Assembly: GCA_030650195.1 (NCBI GenBank)
Contig: JAUSEP010000051.1
Location: 1-32,742, forward strand
Direction: 5' to 3'
Source: Candidatus Berkelbacteria bacterium
Lineage (GTDB): Bacteria; Patescibacteriota; UBA1384; 2-12-FULL-50-11
DNA length: 32,742 nucleotides
This document shows positions 16,666 through 22,922 of the stretch, piece by piece. The notes beneath the pieces were generated by a model. It was not told the DNA's origin. It did not search any database and saw only the letters and a program-made list of their open reading frames with translations. Made by a program: the position numbers and the translations under genes. The stretch's first letter is position 1. Each line of letters starts with the position of its first letter.

Positions 16666-17382
16666 TTGAAAAAGCTCTTTACAATTTTGTTCGCACTTGC
16701 GGCTTTGGCCGCCTCGTCATTTGCCACCGACTGGACTTTCATCCAAGACAGACTCAATGACCCTGTCTACAGCGGGCCAAGCGGCTTGCAGGGCGAGATT
16801 TCCGGAGATTCGATCCACATCTTCGGTACCAACACCGAAACGCCTCCGGGTAATGGCGACCCCCTACGCTTTTGGCCTGGTCTTTCTGCCGAAAGTACGA
16901 CATAATTTACTGGATTCACCCTGGATGCCAACGCGACACTCAATGGGTCGGGATCAGGATTCATGTACGGCATCACCGTTTGGGGTGATCGGTCGCACTA
17001 TATAATGTACGGGCTCGATTTTGATGACAGCTTCCCGTACCAGCCCTCCAAGTGGACGGCCTATGGTGGGTCACCACAACCCGACATTATGCCGAGCTGG
17101 ACGAGGCTTGGAGGTCTACTTAGCAACCCTAACGATCCGCACCGAGTCAAGGTCGAGCTGATTGGTGGGTTCACCAAGTTTTGGATCGACGATATCTTGC
17201 TCGATACGACTTCGTTCTCGATGCCAAATGCCAAGCTTCGCCTCGGTGCGTTTGCCTGGACGAACGGCGACACTGTCGACGCAACCTATTCTTCAATTGT
17301 GGTTTCGCCCGTTCCCGAACCAGCGACGATCGCGATTCTCGGAATCGGCCTGGCTCTCATTGCCAAGCGCCGACGAAAATGA
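16666..17382 (+). pseudogene. PEP-CTERM sorted exoprotein interrupted by an in-frame TAA
   Basis: The frame starts at a TTG with a strong Shine-Dalgarno (AAGGAG, 6 nt spacing) and encodes a signal peptide (MKKLFTILFALAALAASSFA), then a beta-rich secreted domain. A TAA stands at codon 80 (16903-16905). The same frame then continues without a shift as FTGFTLDANATLNGSGSG, MYGITVWGD and a LamG-like region (FWIDDILLDTTSF) up to a textbook PEP-CTERM signal: VPEPATIAILGIG, further hydrophobics, then KRRRK. Such proteins are anchored or released by exosortase; no exosortase gene is in this window. The intact total would be 238 residues. Either the gene is dead by a point nonsense mutation, or a sequencing error made the TAA. 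A terminator follows. Confidence 0.8.
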
Positions 17383-17401
17383 TCACCTCTTCCATCTCGA
17401 T

Positions 17402-17429
17402 GCGGCGGGCCCACTGGCCCGCCGCTTTT
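17402..17429 (+). terminator. terminator (repeat family copy 3)
   Basis: Stem GCGGCGGGCC with GGCCCGCCGC, loop CACT, then TTTTG. The stem is identical to copy 2. It closes the PEP-CTERM gene. Confidence 0.9.
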
Positions 17430-17473
17430 GCTATGCACTGAACCTGTTTTGGGATAAAATCAACAACATATTA

Positions 17474-18169
17474 ATGAAGAAGATTCAGAACGATATATTG
17501 AGCTACCGAGAAATGTGTGAGGCCGAAAACACTCAGACATTGCAACGAGGGATGAATTTTCGAATGAATCCCGCCTACTCCGTTATTCTTATGTCACAAA
17601 GGTCAAACGCTCCTTACAAGGACAGAATCGACGAAGACGGAATGACAATTGAATACGAAGGCCATGACACTACGAAAAAATCTTACGACCACAATCCTAA
17701 GACGGAAGATCAACCGAAGAGATTGCCCAGTGGCCGCCTAACTCAAAACGGGATGTTTGTAAAAGCTGTTGAAGAGTTCAAGGGCGGGGAAGATCCGGAG
17801 TTAATAAAGGTTTACGAGAAGGTATTACCAGGGATTTGGTCCCTAAAGGGTTTTTTCGATCTTGTCGACTACAAGATACTTCGCGACGACCAACGTAGCG
17901 TCTTTCGTTATGTCTTAAGGCTTTCTAATCGAGAAGGAATGAGCAAGACGATATCAGTGAACATTGAACATACTAGATTGATTTCCTCGGAAATCAAAAA
18001 AATAGTTTGGAAACGAGATCAGGGGAAATGCGTTATCTGCGGCAGTAATAAAAATTTACATTTTGATCACGATCTGCCTTTTGCCAAAGGCGGAACTAGC
18101 CTATCAGCAAAAAATGTTCGATTGTTATGCATGACGCATAATTTACAAAAATCGGACAAGATTGAGTAA
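17474..18169 (+). CDS. SRA/YDG-like HNH endonuclease, probable modification-dependent restriction enzyme
   Basis: A 231-residue protein. Residues 30-160 resemble an SRA-type base-flipping domain: SVILMSQRSNAPYKDRI, DGMTIEYEGHD (56-65), GRLTQNGMFVKAV, then VYEKVLPGIWSLKGFFDLVD followed by FRYVLRLS. Residues 175-231 are an HNH nuclease with CVIC (186-189), HFDHD (196-200), N214, C219 and HN (222-223), missing no expected residue. SRA-HNH proteins are known type IV enzymes that cut DNA with 5-methyl- or 5-hydroxymethylcytosine. The ATG at 17474 is chosen because the frame upstream lies inside the PEP-CTERM gene and terminator. TAAAAT lies 13 nt upstream. The next gene, 50 nt downstream, is another nuclease. 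Confidence 0.7.
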   Translation: MKKIQNDILSYREMCEAENTQTLQRGMNFRMNPAYSVILMSQRSNAPYKDRIDEDGMTIEYEGHDTTKKSYDHNPKTEDQPKRLPSGRLTQNGMFVKAVEEFKGGEDPELIKVYEKVLPGIWSLKGFFDLVDYKILRDDQRSVFRYVLRLSNREGMSKTISVNIEHTRLISSEIKKIVWKRDQGKCVICGSNKNLHFDHDLPFAKGGTSLSAKNVRLLCMTHNLQKSDKIE

Positions 18170-18219
18170 ATATTTGCCTGAACTATTAGGAACAAAATAA
18201 CAGGAGTAAAATAGTAGAG

Positions 18220-19230
18220 ATGTCTACGATTGATATTTTTAAGAAAATAAACAGAAATGCTTTCAACGAAAAGCTGATCCATCGATATTTATTTGAGCAG
18301 TACTACTTTGGATCTTCACAACAACGGAAAGGACTACTCCCCGAAAGACTCCACCGATTACAGGTAAACTTAATTGTGCCCGAAGGGTCTAAGACCGAAG
18401 CCGGGTACAGGGCAGATCTGGAGATCTTCTTCAAAAACAAACTGAACGGTGTCCCAGTCGAAGTGAAATGGCATCTAGATGATTTTAGAAAAGATAACCA
18501 AAAGAAATACATCAGAGAAAATGATGGTTTTCTCGTAGTCCTGGGGGAGACAGAGGAGAAGATATTCGAAGGAATTGATGTCGTAACAATCGACCATGAT
18601 GATTTTGCAGATTGGATAGCAGATAATATTTCGCGGCTTTCGAGAGAGTCTTTGATTTATCAGGCCGAAAGTAAAAAGCTGTCGAGTAAAAATCAGTATT
18701 GGGTAGTTTTTCTCAAGGGTGGTGCGACCGGACCAGCTATGAACAACTTCCACCGAATGCTTAAGAGTAAGAAGACGAAACCCTTCTGGGCATTCAGACA
18801 GAATCCTAAGGCCCTACCCCACATCCTAGACATGCAAAGAGGAGATAGGATAATTTTCTTGTTTGGAAAAGCTGGACTCGGCATGGCAATGCAGAAGGAC
18901 CCTAAAACAGAGGTGGTACTTTGTGGATATTATTTTTGTAATATTGCAGAGCCATATTATATGGCCCTAGACAATTCTCGCGGGTTATTTTTTGAGGACG
19001 CAGAGAGGAAACCGGGGATCAATGATCGGAAATGGCCGCACTTCTTCGACTTTGACATCAAAAAAAGATCTAAAAAAGGTTGCAATATACAATTCGGAAA
19101 GCAGGGTGAGTTTGCCGAAGCATTCTCAAACTCGTTCAACTTTGGCGGCGGCACCCCTTACCCACTTTCACGATCGCAGTATGAAAAGTTAAAGGATCGT
19201 TTATATAAACTTACCGAAATAAAAGTATAG
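18220..19230 (+). CDS. PD-(D/E)XK nuclease with PUA/EVE-like C-terminal domain
   Basis: A 336-residue protein not assigned to a named family. The N-terminal part (about 15-125) fits a PD-(D/E)XK nuclease: D66 in YRADLEIFF and EVK at 81-83 in GVPVEVKW, with DGFLVVLG as the next core strand. The C-terminal part (about 158-330) resembles a PUA-fold EVE/ASCH-type domain: YWVVFLKGG, FWAFRQNPKALPHILDMQRGD, IIFLF, GYYFCNIAEPYY and KWPHFFDF. EVE-like domains read modified bases, so this may be a second modification-dependent nuclease beside the SRA-HNH gene. The ATG at 18220 lies 7 nt after TAAAAT, which suggests a leaderless transcript of its own rather than coupling. Confidence 0.6.
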   Translation: MSTIDIFKKINRNAFNEKLIHRYLFEQYYFGSSQQRKGLLPERLHRLQVNLIVPEGSKTEAGYRADLEIFFKNKLNGVPVEVKWHLDDFRKDNQKKYIRENDGFLVVLGETEEKIFEGIDVVTIDHDDFADWIADNISRLSRESLIYQAESKKLSSKNQYWVVFLKGGATGPAMNNFHRMLKSKKTKPFWAFRQNPKALPHILDMQRGDRIIFLFGKAGLGMAMQKDPKTEVVLCGYYFCNIAEPYYMALDNSRGLFFEDAERKPGINDRKWPHFFDFDIKKRSKKGCNIQFGKQGEFAEAFSNSFNFGGGTPYPLSRSQYEKLKDRLYKLTEIKV

Positions 19231-19269
19231 GAAACTGTTCTTTTTAGCTTGCCTCTACAAGAGCCACTA

Positions 19270-19332
19270 ATGCATAAAATTTCCCGTTCAAAAATTGACT
19301 TGTTTACCGAATGCCCACGGTGTTTTTGGTTG
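19270..19332 (+). repeat. 63-bp direct repeat, left copy
   Basis: Matches 20098-20160 at 62 of 63 positions. The two copies are 828 bp apart start to start and bracket the RHH/PIN module and its promoter. Confidence 0.92.
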
Positions 19333-19338
19333 AATTAA
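19270..19338 (+). pseudogene. truncated 5' copy of the Cas4/RecB-like nuclease gene
   Basis: The first 63 bp match the start of the intact gene at 20098 with a single mismatch. The encoded peptide runs MHKISRSKIDLFT then CPRCFWLN and ends at a TAA after 22 codons. The copy and the intact start flank the toxin-antitoxin module as direct repeats. Confidence 0.9.
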
Positions 19339-19413
19339 TAGCTTATTCTCACTTTCTAAAACCCAACCAATAACCAACCAGTAACTATTCACATACCAAC
19401 ATACATCTAGACA

Positions 19414-19467
19414 GTGTTATTAATAATTAATAACACTCTTGACAACGTTATTAACATTTAATAAACT
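19414..19467 (+). promoter_or_regulatory. toxin-antitoxin promoter and operator
   Basis: A perfect 23-bp palindrome (19414-19436, arms GTGTTATTAAT, central A) ends 2 nt before TTGACA (19439-19444). A second, imperfect copy of the motif (GTTATTAAC...TTTAATAAAC) lies in the spacer. The -10 is TAAACT at 19462-19467 with 17-bp spacing, 8 nt before the antitoxin ATG. This is the layout of an autoregulated operon bound by an RHH antitoxin. Confidence 0.75.
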
Positions 19468-19475
19468 TAGTCCAA

Positions 19476-19691
19476 ATGGCAATAGTAAGTATCTCAATCC
19501 CGAGCGAAATTAACGCCAAGGCCAGCGATCTGGCCAAGAAGCAACGGCTTTCAAAAAGTCAGGTTTTTGCTGAGGCGTTGGAAAGTTATGAGATTAGAAA
19601 GTCTTGGCAGGAGCTTCGAGTAATCGGTGATAAGTATGCTAAGCTCTTCGGCATTGAAACCGATGACGATGTCGAAAAATTCTTCGGCTAA
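19476..19691 (+). CDS. RHH-type antitoxin
   Basis: A 71-residue protein. Residues 1-45 form a ribbon-helix-helix: strand VSISIPSEI, then helices NAKASDLAKKQR and SKSQVFAEALESY. Such proteins bind DNA as dimers and neutralise a toxin with their C-terminal part, here acidic (ETDDDVEKFFG). The gene overlaps the PIN toxin gene by 23 nt, the usual antitoxin-first order. The operator and promoter are directly upstream. Confidence 0.85.
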   Translation: MAIVSISIPSEINAKASDLAKKQRLSKSQVFAEALESYEIRKSWQELRVIGDKYAKLFGIETDDDVEKFFG

Positions 19692-20097
19692 GTTCAGAGT
19701 AGTCTTTGACACCAATATCTATATCGCTGCATTTTTGCGGCCGGGTTTGTGCGAGACTTTGCTCGAAAGGGCAAACCAGGGAGCTTTCGAACTTTATGTT
19801 ACGCAAGAAATAATGGATGAGACGCTAAACAAATTGAAAACAAAAATGAAAGTGTCAAACATCGACCTGGAAAAATTTTCTACTCATATCAAGAAAATCG
19901 CCCGGCTTGTGGAGCCGCGCCAGAAGTTGGACGTGATTAAGGATGACCCAGACGACAATAAGATCCTTGAATGTGCGGCCGAAGCAAAAGCTAATCTAAT
20001 AGTTTCGCTCGATCATCACTTGACCGATCTCAAATCGTATGGCGACGCAGGGATTGTTCACCCAAAGACCTTGAAGTGGATCGTTCCTACCGACTAA
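19669..20097 (+). CDS. PIN-domain toxin, VapC-like ribonuclease
   Basis: A 142-residue PIN-domain protein, presumed Mg-dependent RNase. VVFDTNIYIAAFL contains the first catalytic Asp (residue 14), VTQEIMDET the central Glu, and DDPDDNKILECAAEAKANLIVSLDHHL the C-terminal acidic residues. The ATG at 19669 overlaps the antitoxin; an in-frame ATG 6 nt earlier is also possible. The stop TAA at 20095-20097 is immediately followed by the ATG of the nuclease gene, because the module sits exactly at that gene's start. The family group is the PIN_3-like putative toxins rather than classical short VapC. Confidence 0.85.
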   Translation: MSKNSSAKFRVVFDTNIYIAAFLRPGLCETLLERANQGAFELYVTQEIMDETLNKLKTKMKVSNIDLEKFSTHIKKIARLVEPRQKLDVIKDDPDDNKILECAAEAKANLIVSLDHHLTDLKSYGDAGIVHPKTLKWIVPTD

Positions 20098-20160
20098 ATG
20101 CATAAAATTTCCCGTTCAAAAATTGACTTGTTTACCGACTGCCCACGGTGTTTTTGGTTG
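20098..20160 (+). repeat. 63-bp direct repeat, right copy
   Basis: The first 63 bp of the intact nuclease gene. One mismatch to 19270-19332 turns Glu in the left copy to Asp here. Confidence 0.92.
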
Positions 20161-20787
20161 GACCAAGTTAAGGGCGTTAAGCGTCCAAGCGGTCCAGCAT
20201 TTTCCTTGAATATCGCCGTAGATGAATTGTTTAAAAAAGAATTTGATGTTTATCGATCTAAAGGAACCGCTCATCCAATCATGAAGGAATACGGCATTGA
20301 GGCTGTACCATTTCAACACGAAAAAATAGATGTTTGGCGTAGTAACTTTACAGGAGTTCAATACCATCACAAATTAACAGATTTATTAGTTTTTGGTGCT
20401 CCTGATGATATTTGGGTAACACCTGAGGGAACTCTTCACGTTGTTGACTATAAGGCCACTTCTACCAAAGACGAAACAGATTTTGGCTCTAAAGAACATC
20501 ACAGCCATTACATGCGCCAAGTGGAAGTTTACCAATGGCTGTTGCGTCAAAACGGCTTCAAGGTAAGTGATACTGCCTATTTTGTTTTTGCTAATGCTCG
20601 TAAAAAAGAAGATGGTTTCCACGGCCGATTGGATTTTGAAATTAAAATATTCCCCCATGTTGGTACTGACAGTTGGATAGAACCAATACTAGAAGGTATT
20701 GCTCACTGTTTTAAAAAGAAAAAATCTCCCTCTTGTTCAAAAGGTTGTCTTTACTGCCACTACACTGCATCCGCTGGGGCGGAATAG
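20098..20787 (+). CDS. PD-(D/E)XK nuclease, Cas4/RecB C-terminal-like
   Basis: A 229-residue nuclease of the Cas4/RecB family. It has SRSKIDLFTDCPRCFWLD at the N-terminus (two Cys), GAPDDIWV with the Asp, HVVDYKATS as the DxK core strand, and QVEVYQWLL as the QxxxY motif. C-terminal cysteines C-S-K-G-C-L-Y-C complete a possible Cas4-like Fe-S or zinc site. No cas genes or CRISPR array are in the window, so it is a stand-alone enzyme, perhaps in repair or DNA uptake. Its native promoter was probably cut off by the module inserted before it; expression may now depend on the toxin-antitoxin promoter. Confidence 0.8.
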   Translation: MHKISRSKIDLFTDCPRCFWLDQVKGVKRPSGPAFSLNIAVDELFKKEFDVYRSKGTAHPIMKEYGIEAVPFQHEKIDVWRSNFTGVQYHHKLTDLLVFGAPDDIWVTPEGTLHVVDYKATSTKDETDFGSKEHHSHYMRQVEVYQWLLRQNGFKVSDTAYFVFANARKKEDGFHGRLDFEIKIFPHVGTDSWIEPILEGIAHCFKKKKSPSCSKGCLYCHYTASAGAE

Positions 20788-20807
20788 GTAGTTAGCCACT
20801 TCGGAAT

Positions 20808-20842
20808 AAAAAAAGCGGCTCGATTCAGGGGCAATCGAGCCG
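20808..20842 (-). terminator. terminator of the 20864-21391 gene
   Basis: On the minus strand a 10-bp stem (CGGCTCGATT with AATCGAGCCG, 7-nt loop) is followed by GC and T7. It may also act on the plus strand for the nuclease gene. Confidence 0.85.
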
Positions 20843-20863
20843 GTCGTGTTTGTCGAGCCGTCG

Positions 20864-21391
20864 CTACGGGTGTTTTGTTGCGAAGCCGGCTGTGAGGCTC
20901 TCGTCCTTCATCATGAGAGCCTCGTAGACGTCATTTTCGCTGATCTTGGCGATGTCGTAGGCTTCGTAGCATGTCAGCTCGCCGGTCTTGACGCAGTACG
21001 CCAGTACAAAAGCTTCGTCAGCCTTCCAGGGCAGGCCGGAGAACGAAAAGATATCGCTTTCCTTCTCTTTTCGGACTGCGCCGGGCCATTTGTTATTGGC
21101 TCCGTCGCAAGACTGGAAGCTTGAGACGTGGTCGTCGTGGAGCGATAGACGTAACGCTTTCTCGGCAGAGAAAGCGCGATACCGATCTTCTTTCTCCTTG
21201 GGCACGAGACCCACCAAGCGGCCGAACATTTCGTAGCTGGTGTGATCCGAAGTGACCGGATGGTAGATAGTGAAGTAACCACCTGTTCTCTCTTGCTCTT
21301 CCTCGGGTAGAAGTGAGAGAACTTGGCCGAGAAGCTGTCCAAGATTGGCAGAACCAATCGCTTTTGATAATAAAGATGCGCCGATATTCAA
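20864..21391 (-). CDS. hypothetical protein, TTG start
   Basis: A 175-residue protein of unknown function, soluble and mixed alpha/beta in appearance. The start is TTG with a strong Shine-Dalgarno (AAGGAGG, about 8 nt spacing). Features include a Leu-rich N-terminal helix (LGQLLGQVLSLLPEEE), FTIYHPVTSDHTSYEMFG and several Cys (SCDG, AYC, TCYEA). It is more GC-rich than nearby resident genes and has its own hairpin terminator, like the other SD-led minus-strand accessory genes. An ATTTTCGCTCAATT element lies 71-89 nt upstream. Confidence 0.6.
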   Translation of the reverse strand: MNIGASLLSKAIGSANLGQLLGQVLSLLPEEEQERTGGYFTIYHPVTSDHTSYEMFGRLVGLVPKEKEDRYRAFSAEKALRLSLHDDHVSSFQSCDGANNKWPGAVRKEKESDIFSFSGLPWKADEAFVLAYCVKTGELTCYEAYDIAKISENDVYEALMMKDESLTAGFATKHP

Positions 21392-21461
21392 CTTAGTTCC
21401 TCCTTAATCGGTAACGAGAGGATTATATACCTCCTTGGAGCGGAAGTACATAGACTAGTTC

Positions 21462-21480
21462 TGTATTTTCGCTCAATTTT
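21462..21480. repeat. ATTTTCGCTCAATT element, copy B
   Basis: TGTATTTTCGCTCAATTTT, upstream of the minus-strand 175-residue protein gene. Confidence 0.6.
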
Positions 21481-21501
21481 AGAAATTAGCTGGTGCGCGT
21501 C

Positions 21502-21590
21502 TTGACAAAAACGGACTCTTTTGGTACTCTTAGTTCAAGAAAAGTCTCCGGCCGGGGGTTTATACACCCCACATGGCAGGGGATTTTTTG
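21502..21590 (+). ncRNA. putative small RNA with promoter and terminator-like hairpin
   Basis: TTGACA (21502-21507) and TACTCT (21525-21530) are spaced 17 bp, predicting a start near 21537. The transcript would hold GGGGT-ttatac-ACCCC (21556-21571) and then CCCC-acatggca-GGGG (21568-21583) followed by ATTTTTT. The two hairpins share the CCCC and cannot form together. No reading frame with a ribosome site is seen, and the RNA would end next to the stop of the convergent gene at 21591. The second stem is short (4 bp), so termination may be weak. Confidence 0.4.
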
Positions 21591-22001
21591 TTACTCCGGT
21601 GGGAAAATGGACATAAGGAATTTTTGCTTGTTCTTTAGATCTTCTTTGATTTGGACATAAAAAACCTCTTCCTGTGGTGTTATCCCAGCAAAGCGGTGGA
21701 GAATCTCACTCTTTCTGTTTGGATTTTGTTTTGAGGTTGGCTCATGGCGTGACTTTTCTATCAGCTCGATGGCGCAAGGTAAATAGCGCAAACGTCTTCT
21801 GCGATCTGCGAACGGAGTTTGACTAAGATGTGGCCAGAAATAGTCAAAGAATATCTTTTCCTTCTTGAAGTATGCACTTCGCAGGTAAGGCCGTCTTTTA
21901 GTTTTCTTTTCGATCTGGTGATAAATTAGTCGCGCTTGTTTGTTAATGTCTGTATGGCGAGTTGCACCGATCTTTGATGTTTTCACTGTAAAAGCCTTCA
22001 T
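21591..22001 (-). CDS. hypothetical basic protein, possibly a PBECR/RelE-like nuclease
   Basis: A 136-residue basic protein. The C-terminal pattern (RRRLRYLPCAIELIEKS, then HRFAGITPQEEVFYVQIKED, then KKQKFL-type end at MSIFPPE) is reminiscent of small BECR-fold nucleases linked to phage or toxin systems. This is only a resemblance; I cannot assign the family. The ATG at 22001 lies 7 nt after TGATACAAT, an extended -10, so the mRNA is probably leaderless. There is no partner antitoxin gene beside it. Confidence 0.6.
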   Translation of the reverse strand: MKAFTVKTSKIGATRHTDINKQARLIYHQIEKKTKRRPYLRSAYFKKEKIFFDYFWPHLSQTPFADRRRRLRYLPCAIELIEKSRHEPTSKQNPNRKSEILHRFAGITPQEEVFYVQIKEDLKNKQKFLMSIFPPE

Positions 22002-22008
22002 TGTCTTA

Positions 22009-22017
22009 ATTGTATCA
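22009..22017 (-). promoter_or_regulatory. extended -10, leaderless start of the 136-residue gene
   Basis: Minus strand reads TGATACAAT, 7 nt before the ATG. No Shine-Dalgarno is present between them. Confidence 0.6.
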
Positions 22018-22067
22018 GGAAAGGAGATTGACTAGCTTCCTGCGACTCTGTATTTTCAACCCGGGCT

Positions 22068-22089
22068 CTGGATTTTCGCTCAATTCTCC
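22068..22089. repeat. ATTTTCGCTCAATT element, copy C
   Basis: Contains TGGATTTTCGCTCAATTCTC. A shorter echo (TGTATTTTCAAC) lies about 20 bp to its left at 22049-22060. It sits 67-88 nt upstream of the minus-strand 136-residue gene. Confidence 0.6.
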
Positions 22090-22180
22090 ATACTCTATCC
22101 CATATCTACGCACCAGGTTGCGTTCAGGTTTAGAGCCGCAATTCTTGCAAATGACGGGCAGGGCTACAGCGTCTTAATGT

Positions 22181-22849
22181 TTAAACCGAGGTCTTAATGA
22201 TTATAGATTCAATCGAGGCCTTGATTTTAGCGCTGTCTCGTTCCCAAGTCTTAGTTGTTGTCGAGCCAGTAGCCGCCAAGCCGACGGCATTATTAACTAC
22301 AAAGACGTACTGGATTTGATGAACATCATAAGTGTCGTTTGGAACTGTACCCTCCACAATGACAACTTCATACCCATTGACAGTCTTTGAGGAGGAGCTA
22401 ACTAAAACCATTCCAGGCGTCGAACTCGCTAAATCTTGAGCGTACTTGTTCTTGTAGTCCTCGACGGTAGAGAATCCACTCTCGTGAGCGGCAATTACTA
22501 TATTGATATTAGAAAAAAAGCCTTTCGTCTCACTAGCACGATCCGGCTTTGGTGCTGCCAGTGCGTAGTCAGCTTCTTGTAAAATGTCAGTCGGTCTTAC
22601 CCAACCGGATGGCGGATTTATAGTGAAGGACGGCTTAAGACTATTGGTGCTAGTATAGGTTTCTGGTTGAGTTTCCAGAGTTGAGCTCTCCGCTCTCTGG
22701 GTATCAAGTGTTGGTTGAGCGGTTAGATTGGTTTTTGAATTATTTTTTGATTTCGTCCAATACACTGCACCAGTTGCTACTGCGGCAACTCCGAAAACTG
22801 CGATTAAGAGGATAACAACCGGTATAAGTCCGCGACTACGACCGTACAT
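22181..22849 (-). CDS. membrane-anchored PsbP/DcrB-like protein
   Basis: A 222-residue protein with a transmembrane helix at about residues 8-31, a Thr/Ser/Gln-rich linker to about residue 70, and an extracytoplasmic domain beginning SFTINPPSGWVRP. This start and the pattern that follows resemble PsbP/DcrB-type domains, whose function in CPR bacteria is unknown. TAATAA lies 5 nt before the ATG, again a leaderless-type start. It is divergent from the peptidase-like gene at 22923. Confidence 0.65.
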   Translation of the reverse strand: MYGRSRGLIPVVILLIAVFGVAAVATGAVYWTKSKNNSKTNLTAQPTLDTQRAESSTLETQPETYTSTNSLKPSFTINPPSGWVRPTDILQEADYALAAPKPDRASETKGFFSNINIVIAAHESGFSTVEDYKNKYAQDLASSTPGMVLVSSSSKTVNGYEVVIVEGTVPNDTYDVHQIQYVFVVNNAVGLAATGSTTTKTWERDSAKIKASIESIIIKTSV

Positions 22850-22892
22850 TAGTTTTATTACGGCCTTTTACTAGTAGACTGTCAAGTCGTTG

Positions 22893-22915
22893 ACAACTAA
22901 TAGTTGTGGTAAGAT
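22893..22915 (+). promoter_or_regulatory. promoter with palindrome, metallopeptidase-like gene
   Basis: The perfect palindrome ACAACTA-A-TAGTTGT (22893-22907) is followed by the extended -10 TGGTAAGAT (TAAGAT at 22910-22915), which ends 7 nt before the ATG at 22923. The palindrome covers the place where a repressor or activator would sit. Confidence 0.5.
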
Positions 22916-22922
22916 TTTGTTA

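Noticed and set aside
16666-17382. Readthrough or recoding of TAA in the PEP-CTERM gene
   Set aside because: Other genes here stop normally at TAA (for example 20095-20097), and known CPR recoding affects TGA. A nonsense mutation or sequencing error is simpler.
17162-17473. N-terminal extension of the SRA-HNH frame to 17162
   Set aside because: It overlaps the PEP-CTERM coding region and terminator in another frame; the ATG at 17474 fits the domain boundary.
20098-20787. Part of a CRISPR-Cas locus because of the Cas4-like nuclease
   Set aside because: No repeat array, Cas1, Cas2 or effector gene is present in the window; stand-alone Cas4-like proteins are common.
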